A stretch of 56,885 nucleotides of DNA from VMCP01 sp964592635 (GCA_964592635.1 CAZQFZ010000002.1:1-56885); one strand, 5' to 3'. Counted from the stretch's first letter, positions 44,617 to 54,343 are shown. Notes: generated from the letters alone by a model not told the origin. Numbers and translations are program-made.

Positions 44617-45438
44617 ATGAAAACAAATTACCCCAATTCTAATACTAATACAAACCTAATGTTCTCAAAAGAACACAAAAGAGGCAAAATTGCATTCGGA
44701 TTGCTTTTGATCTTAGTTGGATCCGTTTGGATGGCCAAAGAAATGGGAGTTGCATTTCCTGACTTCCTCTTTCATTGGTCTGTAATATTGATTTTATTCG
44801 GTTTATATAATCTCATTAAACATGGATTTACTCATGCTTCAGGTTACATTCTATTGGTAGTCGGGAGTTTGTTTTTATTGCGACATGCGTATCCTGAATT
44901 TGAGTTTAGACAATATGTTTGGCCTGTAGCAATCATTTGCCTTGGATTGTTTACCATGTTTCAACCTTGGACAAATAAGCGCAGATTTACTTTGAATAAT
45001 CGTAAGTATAATCCATCGAATGACGATAACTCAAGTGAACATTCTTCGGAAAAGGTGTATGATCCACTTCAAGAAAACCACCAATCCTCTAGTTCAAATA
45101 ATAGCTTAGATTTTATTCAGGTTGAAGCTATATTGAGCGGTTCGAAAAAATCAATTCATACCCAAAATTTCCTTGGAGGCGATATTTCCGTAATTATGGG
45201 AGGTGCTGAAGTCAATTTAGCAAAGTGCCAAATTCAAGGAAAAGCAGTTCTTAATCTTAATGCTATCATGGGTGGAATTGAAATAATTTGTCCTCCGGAT
45301 TGGAAAATTGAAAATAACATATCTGCAGTTTTAGGGGGAGTTACCGATAAACGTTGGAATTTAAATACCAATGAAAATTCCGACAAGGTTCTCGTACTTT
45401 TGGGAAGTGCTATTATGGGCGGTATTGAAATTCGCTAG
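44617..45438 (+). CDS. LiaF-like membrane protein (envelope stress)
   Basis: 273 residues. Four short hydrophobic helices in the first ~125 residues (FGLLLILVGSVWMAKEMG, VILILFGLYNLI, YILLVVGSLFLL, VWPVAIICLGLFTMF) match the LiaI-LiaF transmembrane region. After a polar Ser/Asn-rich linker (about 130-165) comes a beta-helical LiaF-type domain with three repeats of IMGGxEI (FLGGDISVIMGGAEVNL, LNAIMGGIEIIC, GSAIMGGIEIR). In Firmicutes LiaF inhibits the LiaRS system; in Bacteroidota the role is unknown. No sensor kinase is adjacent. Confidence 0.87.
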   Translation: MKTNYPNSNTNTNLMFSKEHKRGKIAFGLLLILVGSVWMAKEMGVAFPDFLFHWSVILILFGLYNLIKHGFTHASGYILLVVGSLFLLRHAYPEFEFRQYVWPVAIICLGLFTMFQPWTNKRRFTLNNRKYNPSNDDNSSEHSSEKVYDPLQENHQSSSSNNSLDFIQVEAILSGSKKSIHTQNFLGGDISVIMGGAEVNLAKCQIQGKAVLNLNAIMGGIEIICPPDWKIENNISAVLGGVTDKRWNLNTNENSDKVLVLLGSAIMGGIEIR

Positions 45439-45568
45439 TAGATAGAATTTAATGACCAGAATTAATTAATTGACAACTCGTAAAAACAACGATTCAATCC
45501 ATTATTCGTTGCTCGTAAATAATTGATTTTGATTTTTTGTATTAATTAAACTAAAAAATATAACCTTC

Positions 45569-46375
45569 ATGAATGTTAAGTTTGTACTTCTAAGTTTTGT
45601 TTTTTGGGGGACATCCTTCACCCTCTCAGCCCAAAACAAGACTTTAAAAACGCGAGATGGTATGCCTATCGGCACCAGGACTGAGTTTATTGACGCTTGT
45701 CGCAAAGGCGCTGGACAAGAATTAATTGAAATTGAAGGTGTTCAATTGGCTACGGTCGACTATTGTGCATGTGTTTGCGATAATTTGATTCCGAAAGTGG
45801 ATAGTCGCGAGTTGATTACAGCCGTTCAAGAAGGGAATATGGTGGCTTATTTACTCAACGATAGCAATCGCGCAATTGTTATGGAATGTGTCTTGGCAAA
45901 CATGAAAACCAATCCGAATTTTGCAAACATCCCCGAAAAAAAATATTCAACCAATGAATACAAAAAAGAGGATATAGTTGGTAGCGACGAGTTTACGGAA
46001 TTGAATTTAAAGGAATTGCCGAATTCCGTTTTTACAGTATCTATTACAGTTGATGGGGTGATTCGCAACTTTGTTTTCGATACCGGTGCCAGTGAAATGA
46101 TTATCGACTCCGATCTCGAACGCGAATTATTGTTAAACGGTTCAATTGGTCGCGAAAATTACCTCGAAAAACGACCATTTACTTTGGCCAATGGCGATAA
46201 AGTTACAGCTCAAATGATTCGAGTAAATAACGTTAGAGTGGGAGATTACGTAGTGAACAATGCGGTGATTGCTGTAATTGATCGTGGTGATTTGCTTTTG
46301 GGGACTGGTTTTCTGAAGAAATTTAAGAACTGGAGTTTGGACAGTCAGAATAAGTTAATCAAAGTGTATAAATAA
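45569..46375 (+). CDS. Exported retropepsin-like aspartic protease
   Basis: 268 residues with a signal peptide (to about residue 21, TLSAQ). The C-terminal half is a clan AA aspartic protease domain: catalytic FDTGAS at about 170-175 (D171), and RGDLLLGTGFLKKFKNWSLDSQNKLI at the end as the conserved GxxFL-x-F motif. Retropepsin-like proteins act as dimers. The N-terminal half holds a close cysteine cluster (DYCACVCDNL) which may be a DUF4476-like or metal/disulfide element. The substrate is unknown. It ends 2 bp before the convergent pentapeptide gene. Confidence 0.85.
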   Translation: MNVKFVLLSFVFWGTSFTLSAQNKTLKTRDGMPIGTRTEFIDACRKGAGQELIEIEGVQLATVDYCACVCDNLIPKVDSRELITAVQEGNMVAYLLNDSNRAIVMECVLANMKTNPNFANIPEKKYSTNEYKKEDIVGSDEFTELNLKELPNSVFTVSITVDGVIRNFVFDTGASEMIIDSDLERELLLNGSIGRENYLEKRPFTLANGDKVTAQMIRVNNVRVGDYVVNNAVIAVIDRGDLLLGTGFLKKFKNWSLDSQNKLIKVYK

Positions 46376-46377
46376 CG

Positions 46378-46947
46378 TTAAGAGTAAATCTCGATACCGA
46401 TGTGTTGAATTAATCCGCGAATTTCGGATTCGGAGAATTTTGCTTTCTTTAGATAATTTTTTGCTGGATCGATGCTAAAATTTCGACTTCCCCGCAAATC
46501 AGCTTTTTCCAAATGGGTTTGGTCGAAGATAGCTCCCATTAAATTGCAATCTAATAATTTAGCTTCAGTTAAATCGCATTCTGTAAAATCTACTTGTTTT
46601 AAATCGCACCCTGAAAAGTGAGTTTTTTTCAATTTCAATTTATAGAAATTGGATAGTTCCAAATTACATTCTTCGAATTTCATAGAGAGTAAAAGCGTTT
46701 CGCATTGAAAGAATGGAATCCCCAATAATTTACAGCGTTGAAACAATACATCTCTGAAGGAAGATTTGTAGGTTTTGCAATTGATAAATTCACAATTTTC
46801 AAAGATACATTCACTGAAAATGGCATTAGAAATATCGGTATCTACCCACTTGCAGTCAACAAATTTACATTCTGAATATTCGGTAATTTCAAAATGCATA
46901 TTCATATTACGAAAATCAACGTGTTTAAATACTTCTAATTCAATCAT
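46378..46947 (-). CDS. Pentapeptide-repeat protein
   Basis: 189 residues made almost entirely of A(D/N)LxX-type units, for example DISNAIFSECIFENCEFINC, QVDFTECDLTEAKLLDCNLMGAIFDQTHLEKADLRGS. This predicts a right-handed quadrilateral beta-helix. Unusually many units have Cys at the central position. Known members (MfpA, Qnr) mimic DNA and protect gyrase, but most have no known role. No signal peptide, so cytoplasmic. 46948-47161 holds no convincing gene. Confidence 0.92.
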   Translation of the reverse strand: MIELEVFKHVDFRNMNMHFEITEYSECKFVDCKWVDTDISNAIFSECIFENCEFINCKTYKSSFRDVLFQRCKLLGIPFFQCETLLLSMKFEECNLELSNFYKLKLKKTHFSGCDLKQVDFTECDLTEAKLLDCNLMGAIFDQTHLEKADLRGSRNFSIDPAKNYLKKAKFSESEIRGLIQHIGIEIYS

Positions 46948-47161
46948 GATGAAAAAAATAGCGGTTGCTGCTTATTTCCTCAAAATTAGAACTAATTCAC
47001 TACTTTTTTCTACTTTAGTAATTTTAACCTTCTTGCATTTTGAGATAAACAGATTTTCATTGGTAGTTCGTGTTTTAAAAAGTTTTATCGGGGATTTGAT
47101 TTTTTTCAGAACTTTCGTTGATTGGGTTTGTTTCAATTGTAATTAGATTTGTAAATCCACC

Positions 47162-47554
47162 ATGAGCTCCATTCTCACATCCCCAGAAACTTTAGAACTT
47201 CCAGCGGAATTGTTAGAGTCGCTGGTTGAAATACAAGAACAACGACAAATTACGGTTATTGTTTCTGCTATAGTTCAACCATATAGTTCAGCACGACGAA
47301 TTTGGCCCAATATTGAACTTCGATCGGAGGTGAATTCTGAGCGAGCAAAACTTGTACAAGCGATAGGTCTGTTGCCTTTTCCTAATTGGACACCCATTCC
47401 TGCGCGCTCTCAGAAGGAATTTTGCCTTATTTTCGAACCATTAAGTTCTGAAGTTAGTGTTTTTTCCATTGTGGAAGAAATACCCGAAAGTGGTGGCTTC
47501 TTTCAAGCAGGAATTCTACGAAACAAAACGGATGTTTACCGGGTGCAACATTAG
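47162..47554 (+). CDS. Hypothetical protein
   Basis: 130 residues, no signal peptide or membrane segment. Begins MSSILTSPETLELPAELLESLVEIQEQRQITV and has a basic-aromatic middle (SSARRIWPNIELRSE, LLPFPNWTPIPARSQKEFCLIFEPLS). No family recognised. The frame is free of stops and the composition is protein-like, so it is probably real. It ends 62 bp from the convergent T9SS operon with no clear terminator between. Confidence 0.5.
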   Translation: MSSILTSPETLELPAELLESLVEIQEQRQITVIVSAIVQPYSSARRIWPNIELRSEVNSERAKLVQAIGLLPFPNWTPIPARSQKEFCLIFEPLSSEVSVFSIVEEIPESGGFFQAGILRNKTDVYRVQH

Positions 47555-47616
47555 TTTTTGTTGATATTTCGTTTCAAAACACCTCAAAACACCCTTTAAA
47601 TGTAGTATGCTGAAAA

Positions 47617-49827
47617 TTATATCTTGATGAATTTCAATACGCTGTAACCATGAGTATGTTGAGCGTGAATTTCATAAATTCCGACTGACAAATTAGAAAC
47701 ATCCAATTCAGCTACCGAATCTACATTGGCGTAATGTTGTACAATTTCGCCAGTTGGCAATCTTAACCAAATTTCCAGTTTGAACCCCGAAGTGTTTTGC
47801 AAATACAAAATCGATTCTGTTGGATTGGGAAAAATACTTAATCCATGAATGGGAGAATGATTTTGAGATAAACGATTGATAGTAAAATTGTACCAATCCG
47901 ATTCGCAAATGCATTTTGCACCTAAGCTGTTCTGGGCTTTCACTTTAATTTTATAGGTTCCATCACTGGGTAATTGAAATAATGCATTCGCATTGATTCC
48001 GCTTGATTTGATGGTACCAATTCCTTCCACAATAAAACTGTAATCCACGTTGTTCTGTCCACCGATATTTCCAATGGAGTCTTTGGGTTGAACATTAACT
48101 CCATAATAATATGTTTTGTAATCTGTTTTTGCCGAAACTAGGCAAGTTCTTGGCTTTTCCTCAATATCTACTGTTTTGATAATGCTGTCCTTGCAATTGG
48201 CTTCCCCCAAAATAAATAAGCGCACATTATATGTGGTAGTTTTTTTGACGGAATACGATTTTTTAACGGTGCTATCGAATGTGTTGTTCTTATCGCCAAA
48301 ATTCCAACTAAGCAGTTTGATTTTTCCATAATCATTTTTGGATGCGGAATTAAACCGAATGGTATCACCGGAGCAGAAATTAGACGCAGGCACGGTGGTG
48401 AAATTTGCTTTTGGCTTTGAAAATACTGGGTGCAAAATGGTATCTGATTGCAGGCAATTGCGGTTGGTTCGAGCTGAAACAACAATTTGATTTATACCGC
48501 TACTGCTGAATTTATGCTTAAAAGAGGATTCATAAAAGAAATTGTCGTTGGGCAATTGCCACTGTATTTCGTCTATACTGTCCTTCGATAGTCCTAAATT
48601 CATTGCCAATTTTACAGAATCATAGATGCAAGTGGAGTCTATTTTAACTGTAAAGTTTGGCATATCATACACGTAGATGTTTTTTGAAGTTGAATCATTG
48701 CAGTTTTTCTCGCTCGTACAAATGAGTTGAACACCATATTTTCCGGGTTTTGTAAGGGAATAATCGAAGTTGGTCAAGGTGTCTTTGTAGTTTGCGGGGG
48801 ACGTTATTTTCCAATTAAATTTCAAATTTCCGTTGGCAATAAATGAATTGTTGGTAAAAAAGAACGCATTGTTTTTCAAACATTGAGTACTGTCGTTGAT
48901 TGAAAATAGTGGATGTGGCTTGGGATATATTATAACAGTAGTAAAGGAAGTATCTTGACAACCGTATTTTCCCACTGCTGTAAATTTGAATTTCTCGGTA
49001 TCCGAAATTCCATTTATAGTAACATCTTTGGTTTTACCTACTGTATCTGAATTGAGAGTCCAAAAACCAGTTGAAGTTGTTTTTGCTTGAAGTTTAATTT
49101 TTTCATTTTCGCAATAGGGACCTAAATTGCTGGTGGTAACAGATGTGCTATATTCCCAAAATGAACTGTAATTGAGTGAAGTGCAGATAGAAGTGTAGGG
49201 GTCTGTATGCAAATAGTCGAATAATAAAATGGCTGGAATCCATTTGTTGCAGCTGCCGTAAGAAGCGCAATTTAGAGCATCTGAAGGCCCGTATGCTTCC
49301 AATAATAACCGAACATTATAATCGCTGTTGGCACGAATAAAATATCCCGAATCGAATCGAGTTAAACCAATGAAATTATTGGAATTGTCAAATAGATTGA
49401 CCGTAAGTCGTACAGGAATACTCTTGGTAGTAAAACTATTTGTGTTGCTGCTAGTTAGGTATTTATAGTTGGTATTGCCTGTAAATACCAATCTACCTGA
49501 ATCGGGTTTTGACAAACTGTTGCTGAGTACGAGTCTATTCATACCGCTACATGACATATTAGGTGGCTGATTATTAGCACCATTGATCACATTTTGAAGA
49601 GTGTCTTTGAGTCCCCAATACCAACAAGTACCAAAATTCGACCAGCTATCTGATTGAAATGAAAGTACTTGTCCATTAGTGGTGTTGGCCCAACTTCTAA
49701 CGTCTGAAAACTGTGGGGTAACTTTAACTACTTTGGGAATATTGATTCTTTTTTGTGAAATACCCGAATTCCATCCCCCAAAAATAGAAAGAAACAGAAA
49801 CAGGATTTTTAAACGGGTTGAGGTCAT
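47617..49827 (-). CDS. T9SS-exported protein with PKD-like domains
   Basis: 736 residues with a signal peptide (LFLFLSIFGGWNSGISQ). Repeated PKD/Ig-like domains run from about residue 240 to 560, each with a disulfide-forming Cys pair and ending patterns such as SLTKPGKYGVQLICTSEKNC and SVKKTTTYNVRLFILGEANC. The C-terminus is a T9SS type A sorting domain (LSIFPNPTESILYLQN ... VSNLSVGIYEIHAQHTHGYSVLKFIKI). It is probably exposed at the cell surface or released. The gene starts 3 bp after the stop of the upstream T9SS gene, so the two form one operon. No enzymatic domain is seen. Confidence 0.88.
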   Translation of the reverse strand: MTSTRLKILFLFLSIFGGWNSGISQKRINIPKVVKVTPQFSDVRSWANTTNGQVLSFQSDSWSNFGTCWYWGLKDTLQNVINGANNQPPNMSCSGMNRLVLSNSLSKPDSGRLVFTGNTNYKYLTSSNTNSFTTKSIPVRLTVNLFDNSNNFIGLTRFDSGYFIRANSDYNVRLLLEAYGPSDALNCASYGSCNKWIPAILLFDYLHTDPYTSICTSLNYSSFWEYSTSVTTSNLGPYCENEKIKLQAKTTSTGFWTLNSDTVGKTKDVTINGISDTEKFKFTAVGKYGCQDTSFTTVIIYPKPHPLFSINDSTQCLKNNAFFFTNNSFIANGNLKFNWKITSPANYKDTLTNFDYSLTKPGKYGVQLICTSEKNCNDSTSKNIYVYDMPNFTVKIDSTCIYDSVKLAMNLGLSKDSIDEIQWQLPNDNFFYESSFKHKFSSSGINQIVVSARTNRNCLQSDTILHPVFSKPKANFTTVPASNFCSGDTIRFNSASKNDYGKIKLLSWNFGDKNNTFDSTVKKSYSVKKTTTYNVRLFILGEANCKDSIIKTVDIEEKPRTCLVSAKTDYKTYYYGVNVQPKDSIGNIGGQNNVDYSFIVEGIGTIKSSGINANALFQLPSDGTYKIKVKAQNSLGAKCICESDWYNFTINRLSQNHSPIHGLSIFPNPTESILYLQNTSGFKLEIWLRLPTGEIVQHYANVDSVAELDVSNLSVGIYEIHAQHTHGYSVLKFIKI

Positions 49828-49830
49828 GAT

Positions 49831-52524
49831 TTAGTTTTTAACTTGAAATTTTACAGTATTTCTGCCCTTGGAATGAATGATTTCTGCTATATAAATTCCT
49901 GATGTTAGGTTGGAACAATCTATTTGAAATTGGTCGATTGTATAGTTCATTTCATTAACGGATTTGCTGTTATGCATTATGGGAGTAAAGGAGTTGTTTG
50001 CTTCTATTGAAAGTATATTGGCGGTTGAAATATCCAATAATTTTTTGCCCTGCAAGGAATAAATGCTGCACGACTTTAAATTGATGGGATGGTTGAAATG
50101 AATATTTAATAACCCATTGGTAGGATTGGGGTAGGCCAACAAACCTATAGAATTGTGCGATTTTAATAATTGATTTGAAGCAGAAAAATTGGAATCTAAA
50201 GCAAAGTCAAAACTAAAATCATCCAAAATTGCAAAAGCCCTTTTCCCCGAATTGGTGTTTATTTCAGACTTTAAGTAGATTGAAATACTTGCATCAGTAG
50301 CCAAATTTTGGGTGTTGTAGTATTCAATAGGGAAATTAAATGAGCTCCAACTATCTGAGGCATTTACGATGGTATTTCTTGAAAATCCAATGATTTGTGT
50401 ATCCTTGAAAATGTAAGATTCTATAAACAAGGTATCGTAAATTGATTGTGGGAAAAACTGAAAATAACCATGCAAGCTTCGGTGGTTGGAGGTGATTTTT
50501 GTTTTTCGAGGGAAGTGGGTATTGCTATCATTTAGCAATTGTCCGTACATCAAACTACCCATAGATCTGCTCGAATGAAGTTCGAATTTAACTCCGGTAC
50601 TCTTTGAATGGTAACCCCTGGTAGGTTCCACGATGGTTTCGCTTAGATCTAAGTAATTGCGACTGCCCCAATTCTTCAACTCAAAGGAATTTTGAATATT
50701 CCAATTGGAAAAACCTGGATTAGGCAAAGGATTGCTGGAATTGTTGGTCCATACCGAATCCAACCACAAAATACTCGATGTATCGGTTCGATTATTGAAG
50801 TAATCAGTAGAAAGTACAATTAATATTAATGAGTCGTAAGAACTTGAATTCAACCTGGTTGGAAATTTCAAAATAGTATCTTGATGTACCATACCAGACC
50901 AGCGGTAGTCGATTTGCTTAAATTCTTTTTGTGCCGTGTTTTTAAATCGCAAACTCAAGTATGCTGAATCGCTTTTGGCTATTTTATACCGACATTTTAA
51001 ATAAACGGTATCGATTTTTTGTTGTAGGGGGATCCCTCCTCGAATGGAATCGTTTTGAACGTTTGCTAAAAACACACCACCGGGTTCGTTGAGGTGATTC
51101 GATTTTATTTCAATCCATTGGTTATTTAAAATGGATTTTACATTGCCAACAGTTCCCCAATTCTCCAGTGTTTTGGTTTCTGTGGTGTCCCAAAATTCAA
51201 AGTCAAAATTGGTGTAATTGTCGAAACGCAAATCCAATTGGATTTTTTCAGATCGAACAGAAACGTCTTTGTAATATGCGATTAATTGAAATTGATATAC
51301 CCCCGAAACAAGATTTAAATATGAATTGATGAGCACAGGTTCGAATCCTGTCAATTTACCCAAGAATATACTGTCTTTTTTGGAGTTCATACCTTCATAA
51401 ATCAAATAGCAAGAGGGATTTAGACCCTTGGGTTGTATGTAATTGATGATTTTGATTTCTCTTTTTTTTGTGACTTTAATTTCAGAAATCTGCACAGTAG
51501 GTATTTGATAACTGCTGTTGTAAAATGTTATAGTTCTACCCTGATTTCCACAAATTATGCCACTTCCGGGATGGATTAAACTCAGGTTATTTAATGTTCT
51601 ATTATCCGAATTTTGATTGGGTAATTGGATATTTAATAGCGTTTTACAAGTGTCTTTGGAGTAATAAAGATGGCTTTTTGAAAGAATATAAGCTTCACCA
51701 CTTAGAAATCGTATTTGAGAGAAATAACTTCCTTTTTCGCTGTATCGTTTGGTAAAATTGTGGTTTGTATGATTGTAGATCCAAATAGTTTGTTGGGTAT
51801 CGGAATTATTGATTTCTTGTCCCGAAATAAAGAACTGTTCTTTCGTAATCCAAGCCATAGAATAAAAGGAAAGTTTAGAAGACGAAGAAAGAGTTAAGGA
51901 CTCCCAGTTGTTGCCTCCATTTTGAGAATGCAGTAAAATTCCAGTTTGCGTAATTATCCAAAGTTTCAAGGAATCAGAGTGCAAAAGGTACATTGGTTTA
52001 CCCCAGTTACTATCCACAACAGTTTGAAAACTCTCAGCTTCATTTTCTGTTTTGAGCACAATAGTTTTTTTATTGGTTTCATTCCACCCGATAACTATAC
52101 CTTTTTTGCTATTGGGAAATGATGCTGCCGTAAATTCAGTATTGGAATGATTGTTTAGGCGTGATAGATTCCAGGTAGTTCCATTATCCGTGCTAAATCC
52201 AATGGTGCCAGACCTTCCAAGTGTCAACAACTTGTTTGCATGGATCTGAACAATGCAGCTTAGCATTCCCCCCAATTGGTCTTTGACGATGTTCCAAGTT
52301 TTACAGGTATCGGTACTTCTATAAATCCCACTAATGGAATCATTTCTTAGCCAACCACCAACCATAATTACACTAGCATTGGGTGCAACTAGTATGTCTT
52401 TTCCGTTTCTGTATCTAGGTAATTCGGAAGTATTAAATTCAAATGTTTGGGATAAAACAGGCTTAACCCCAAAGATGAAAAATCCAATCAGCAGGGTAAT
52501 TCTGATTCTTTTGAAAAAGGTCAT
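49831..52524 (-). CDS. T9SS-exported protein with YCF48/BNR-like beta-propeller
   Basis: 897 residues with a signal peptide (GFFIFGVKPVLSQ). Residues ~25-335 form a propeller of photosystem-stability/BNR type with IYRSTDTCKTWNIV, GFSTDNGTTWN, LLHSQNGGNNWESL and LYYSKDTCKTLLN. Two carbohydrate-binding-like beta-sandwich segments follow (about 430-600 and 600-770; NFDFEFWDTTETKTLENWG, NPGFSNWNIQNSFELKNWG). A T9SS sorting domain ends the protein (LLAYPNPTNGLLNIHF ... SNLTSGIYIAEIIHSKGRNTVKFQVKN) with about 30 extra residues inside it. It is first in the two-gene operon; the promoter should lie in 52525-52612. ACCCCCGAAAC (51299-51309) is a near-copy of the dispersed motif. Confidence 0.87.
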   Translation of the reverse strand: MTFFKRIRITLLIGFFIFGVKPVLSQTFEFNTSELPRYRNGKDILVAPNASVIMVGGWLRNDSISGIYRSTDTCKTWNIVKDQLGGMLSCIVQIHANKLLTLGRSGTIGFSTDNGTTWNLSRLNNHSNTEFTAASFPNSKKGIVIGWNETNKKTIVLKTENEAESFQTVVDSNWGKPMYLLHSDSLKLWIITQTGILLHSQNGGNNWESLTLSSSSKLSFYSMAWITKEQFFISGQEINNSDTQQTIWIYNHTNHNFTKRYSEKGSYFSQIRFLSGEAYILSKSHLYYSKDTCKTLLNIQLPNQNSDNRTLNNLSLIHPGSGIICGNQGRTITFYNSSYQIPTVQISEIKVTKKREIKIINYIQPKGLNPSCYLIYEGMNSKKDSIFLGKLTGFEPVLINSYLNLVSGVYQFQLIAYYKDVSVRSEKIQLDLRFDNYTNFDFEFWDTTETKTLENWGTVGNVKSILNNQWIEIKSNHLNEPGGVFLANVQNDSIRGGIPLQQKIDTVYLKCRYKIAKSDSAYLSLRFKNTAQKEFKQIDYRWSGMVHQDTILKFPTRLNSSSYDSLILIVLSTDYFNNRTDTSSILWLDSVWTNNSSNPLPNPGFSNWNIQNSFELKNWGSRNYLDLSETIVEPTRGYHSKSTGVKFELHSSRSMGSLMYGQLLNDSNTHFPRKTKITSNHRSLHGYFQFFPQSIYDTLFIESYIFKDTQIIGFSRNTIVNASDSWSSFNFPIEYYNTQNLATDASISIYLKSEINTNSGKRAFAILDDFSFDFALDSNFSASNQLLKSHNSIGLLAYPNPTNGLLNIHFNHPINLKSCSIYSLQGKKLLDISTANILSIEANNSFTPIMHNSKSVNEMNYTIDQFQIDCSNLTSGIYIAEIIHSKGRNTVKFQVKN

Positions 52525-52612
52525 GATATGACAAAATGATAAACGTACTCAAAACTAAACTAAATCACAAACAAGTTTGTACCGAAAAATTGGTACATTT
52601 TGCGAATGAACA

Positions 52613-52620
52613 TCCCCCGA
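52613..52620 (+). repeat. Intergenic copy of the dispersed TCCCCCGA motif
   Basis: Reads CATCCCCCGAAAAAAAA and runs straight into the terminator hairpin of the T9SS remnant on its right. Intergenic between the T9SS operon and the remnant. Confidence 0.85.
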
Positions 52621-52626
52621 AAAAAA

Positions 52627-52649
52627 AGGCCACCCCAAGGGATGGCCTA
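52627..52649 (-). terminator. Terminator of the T9SS remnant
   Basis: Arms AGGCCA and TGGCCT (52627-52632 and 52643-52648 approximately) with inner CC/GG pairs. On the minus strand it is followed by eight or more T, which then run into the C-rich motif. It lies 25 bp after the remnant stop codon on the same strand. Confidence 0.75.
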
Positions 52650-52671
52650 AAAATAAATTAGAATAAAAGGA

Positions 52672-52791
52672 TTATTGCTTTATGAATTTGACATGAGCGG
52701 TTTTTCCAAGTGAATGAATAGTCAAGAAGTAGATTCCGTTAGGAAGGGTTTCAACATTTAATTCTTGGTCATTCGTAAAATGTGTACAAAT
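52672..52791 (-). pseudogene. C-terminal remnant of a T9SS cargo gene
   Basis: Minus-strand translation gives NDQELNVETLPNGIYFLTI then HSLGKTAHVKFIKQ and a stop (52672-52674). This is the last ~35 residues of a T9SS type A sorting domain (LPNGIYFLTI...KFIKQ). Upstream in frame a stop at 52792-52794 cuts it off, and no T9SS body follows. The terminator is retained. It is therefore the end of a third cargo gene whose 5' part was deleted or displaced. Confidence 0.8.
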
Positions 52792-52927
52792 TTAGTCAAT
52801 TTTAACACTTCGTTAATATATAACTATTTTTCACTCCTTGAAAATTGTAAATTCTGTATTGGATTCATTCGAACCAAATCATTTTTACTCGTATTTTTGT
52901 TTCTTTCTTATAACCCTATTTTTATTA

Positions 52928-54343
52928 ATGAAACCATACGGATTTGAGCTTCTCTGTCAAGGTGGAGATGAACGATTGGATATTTTGGAAAACGGCTTGA
53001 ATAAGTATTACATTCACCCATCACAATTTGAAAAAACATTGTTTAGGGGTTCATGTACGTGCAATTCTTTGAATTCAATCTCAGCACATGAATACCATCA
53101 AATGTGTGATGAATTATCTAATAAACCACTTATAGATAGTCAGGTAGAAGAATTAAGGAATCAAATTCAAACTGCGTTCAAATCACCCAATAATCCTATC
53201 GATTTTGAGGTTTTTATTGCACCATCTGGCACCGATTTGGTGTATTTACCACTTTGGTTTAAGTCCATTCTACATCCCCAAAAACGAATTGTAAACGTAT
53301 TGACTTGTCCGGAAGAATTGGGCTCTGGCACCGTTTTAGCTTCTGAAGGGAAATACTATTTTGCCAAGAATCAGTTTGGTGATTCCGTAGATAAGAACGA
53401 ATTCGTGGGAATTGAATCTGAAATTGAATTAATACAGCTTCCTGCTCGCGACGAAAATGGGAATATTTACAAACACGAACACGAAATTCAACGTATAATT
53501 CAACAAAAAAAAGAGGACCAAACGCTTTTGGTTAATTTTGTTTTGGGAAGTAAATCCGGTATTGAAGATAATCTTTCATTGATTCCTAAATATCAAAAGG
53601 AGGCCATGTTTGTGGTGGATATGTGCCAACTGCGGGTGAATATTGAACTCATTAATCAAACTCTATCCCATGGCGCTTGTGTGATGATTACGGGTTCTAA
53701 ATTTTTTCAAGCACCCTTGTTTTGTGCAGCTTTGTTGGTTCCCCAAACCATTATTCAGCAACTTCAACAAAACGACTCGGTTACCAATTCTACTACCCAG
53801 GGGGTATCAGCCATCTTTTCTCAATCGGATATTCCTCCTGTTTTGAATTCTTTGAGGACGCAACTCAGAGAATTTTATAACCAAGGCCTGTATATGCGAT
53901 GGAAAATCGCAATCAATGAAATTCAACGGTTTAACCAATTAGATCAGCATAAAGTTACCCAATTGATTTCGGTGTGGAATAGTTTTGTTTCCAGCGAAAT
54001 TGCTCAAAAACCAGAATTTGAATTGATGAAAGATTTTGACCTCACCAACAAAACCATCATTTCATTTCGTGTGAAATTTGATGATGGACGGTATTTAGGA
54101 CATGAGGAATTGCAGTTGTTGTACCAAGAGCTGTTAACTTCGGAATCTGAAGAATTGGGTGGTTTGAAGTTGCAAATGGGTCAACCAGTGCGCTATGGCA
54201 ATAAGTCATTTATTCGTTTGGCCATTGGAGCTGTGAATATTCGTGAATTTATTGAAAAAGGCCTAGATCTAAATTTGGAGGGCCGGATTTTGGAAACCAT
54301 TTCTTTGGCTCTAAAGCGTTTGCATCATGCACCCTGTAACTGA
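52928..54343 (+). CDS. Fold-type I PLP-dependent enzyme-like protein, unknown substrate
   Basis: 471 residues from ATG 52928 (MKPYGFELLCQGGDERL); the longer frame back to 52838 adds a non-conserved hydrophobic stretch. The layout is that of fold-type I PLP enzymes: a phosphate/cofactor region FIAPSGTDL (about 113-121), an Asp before the lysine strand (VVDMCQLRV), and the probable Schiff-base K258 in TGSKFFQAPLFCAALL. An RGSCTCNSL segment near the N-terminus may bind substrate. I cannot assign a named family. The stop overlaps the start of the next PLP enzyme gene by 17 bp, so the two are co-translated and probably act in one pathway. Confidence 0.6.
   Translation: MKPYGFELLCQGGDERLDILENGLNKYYIHPSQFEKTLFRGSCTCNSLNSISAHEYHQMCDELSNKPLIDSQVEELRNQIQTAFKSPNNPIDFEVFIAPSGTDLVYLPLWFKSILHPQKRIVNVLTCPEELGSGTVLASEGKYYFAKNQFGDSVDKNEFVGIESEIELIQLPARDENGNIYKHEHEIQRIIQQKKEDQTLLVNFVLGSKSGIEDNLSLIPKYQKEAMFVVDMCQLRVNIELINQTLSHGACVMITGSKFFQAPLFCAALLVPQTIIQQLQQNDSVTNSTTQGVSAIFSQSDIPPVLNSLRTQLREFYNQGLYMRWKIAINEIQRFNQLDQHKVTQLISVWNSFVSSEIAQKPEFELMKDFDLTNKTIISFRVKFDDGRYLGHEELQLLYQELLTSESEELGGLKLQMGQPVRYGNKSFIRLAIGAVNIREFIEKGLDLNLEGRILETISLALKRLHHAPCN

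Noticed and set aside
46949..47146. Short plus-strand ORF of hydrophobic residues (MMKKIAVAAYFLKIRTNSLLF...)
   Set aside because: It overlaps the start of the pentapeptide gene region, has no family resemblance, and such stretches arise easily in AT-rich DNA.
51335..51351. Perfect tRNA T-arm-like sequence (ACAGG TTCGAAT CCTGT)
   Set aside because: It lies inside a T9SS coding region, and no acceptor, D or anticodon arms can be found around it. It is coding sequence for LTGFEPV.
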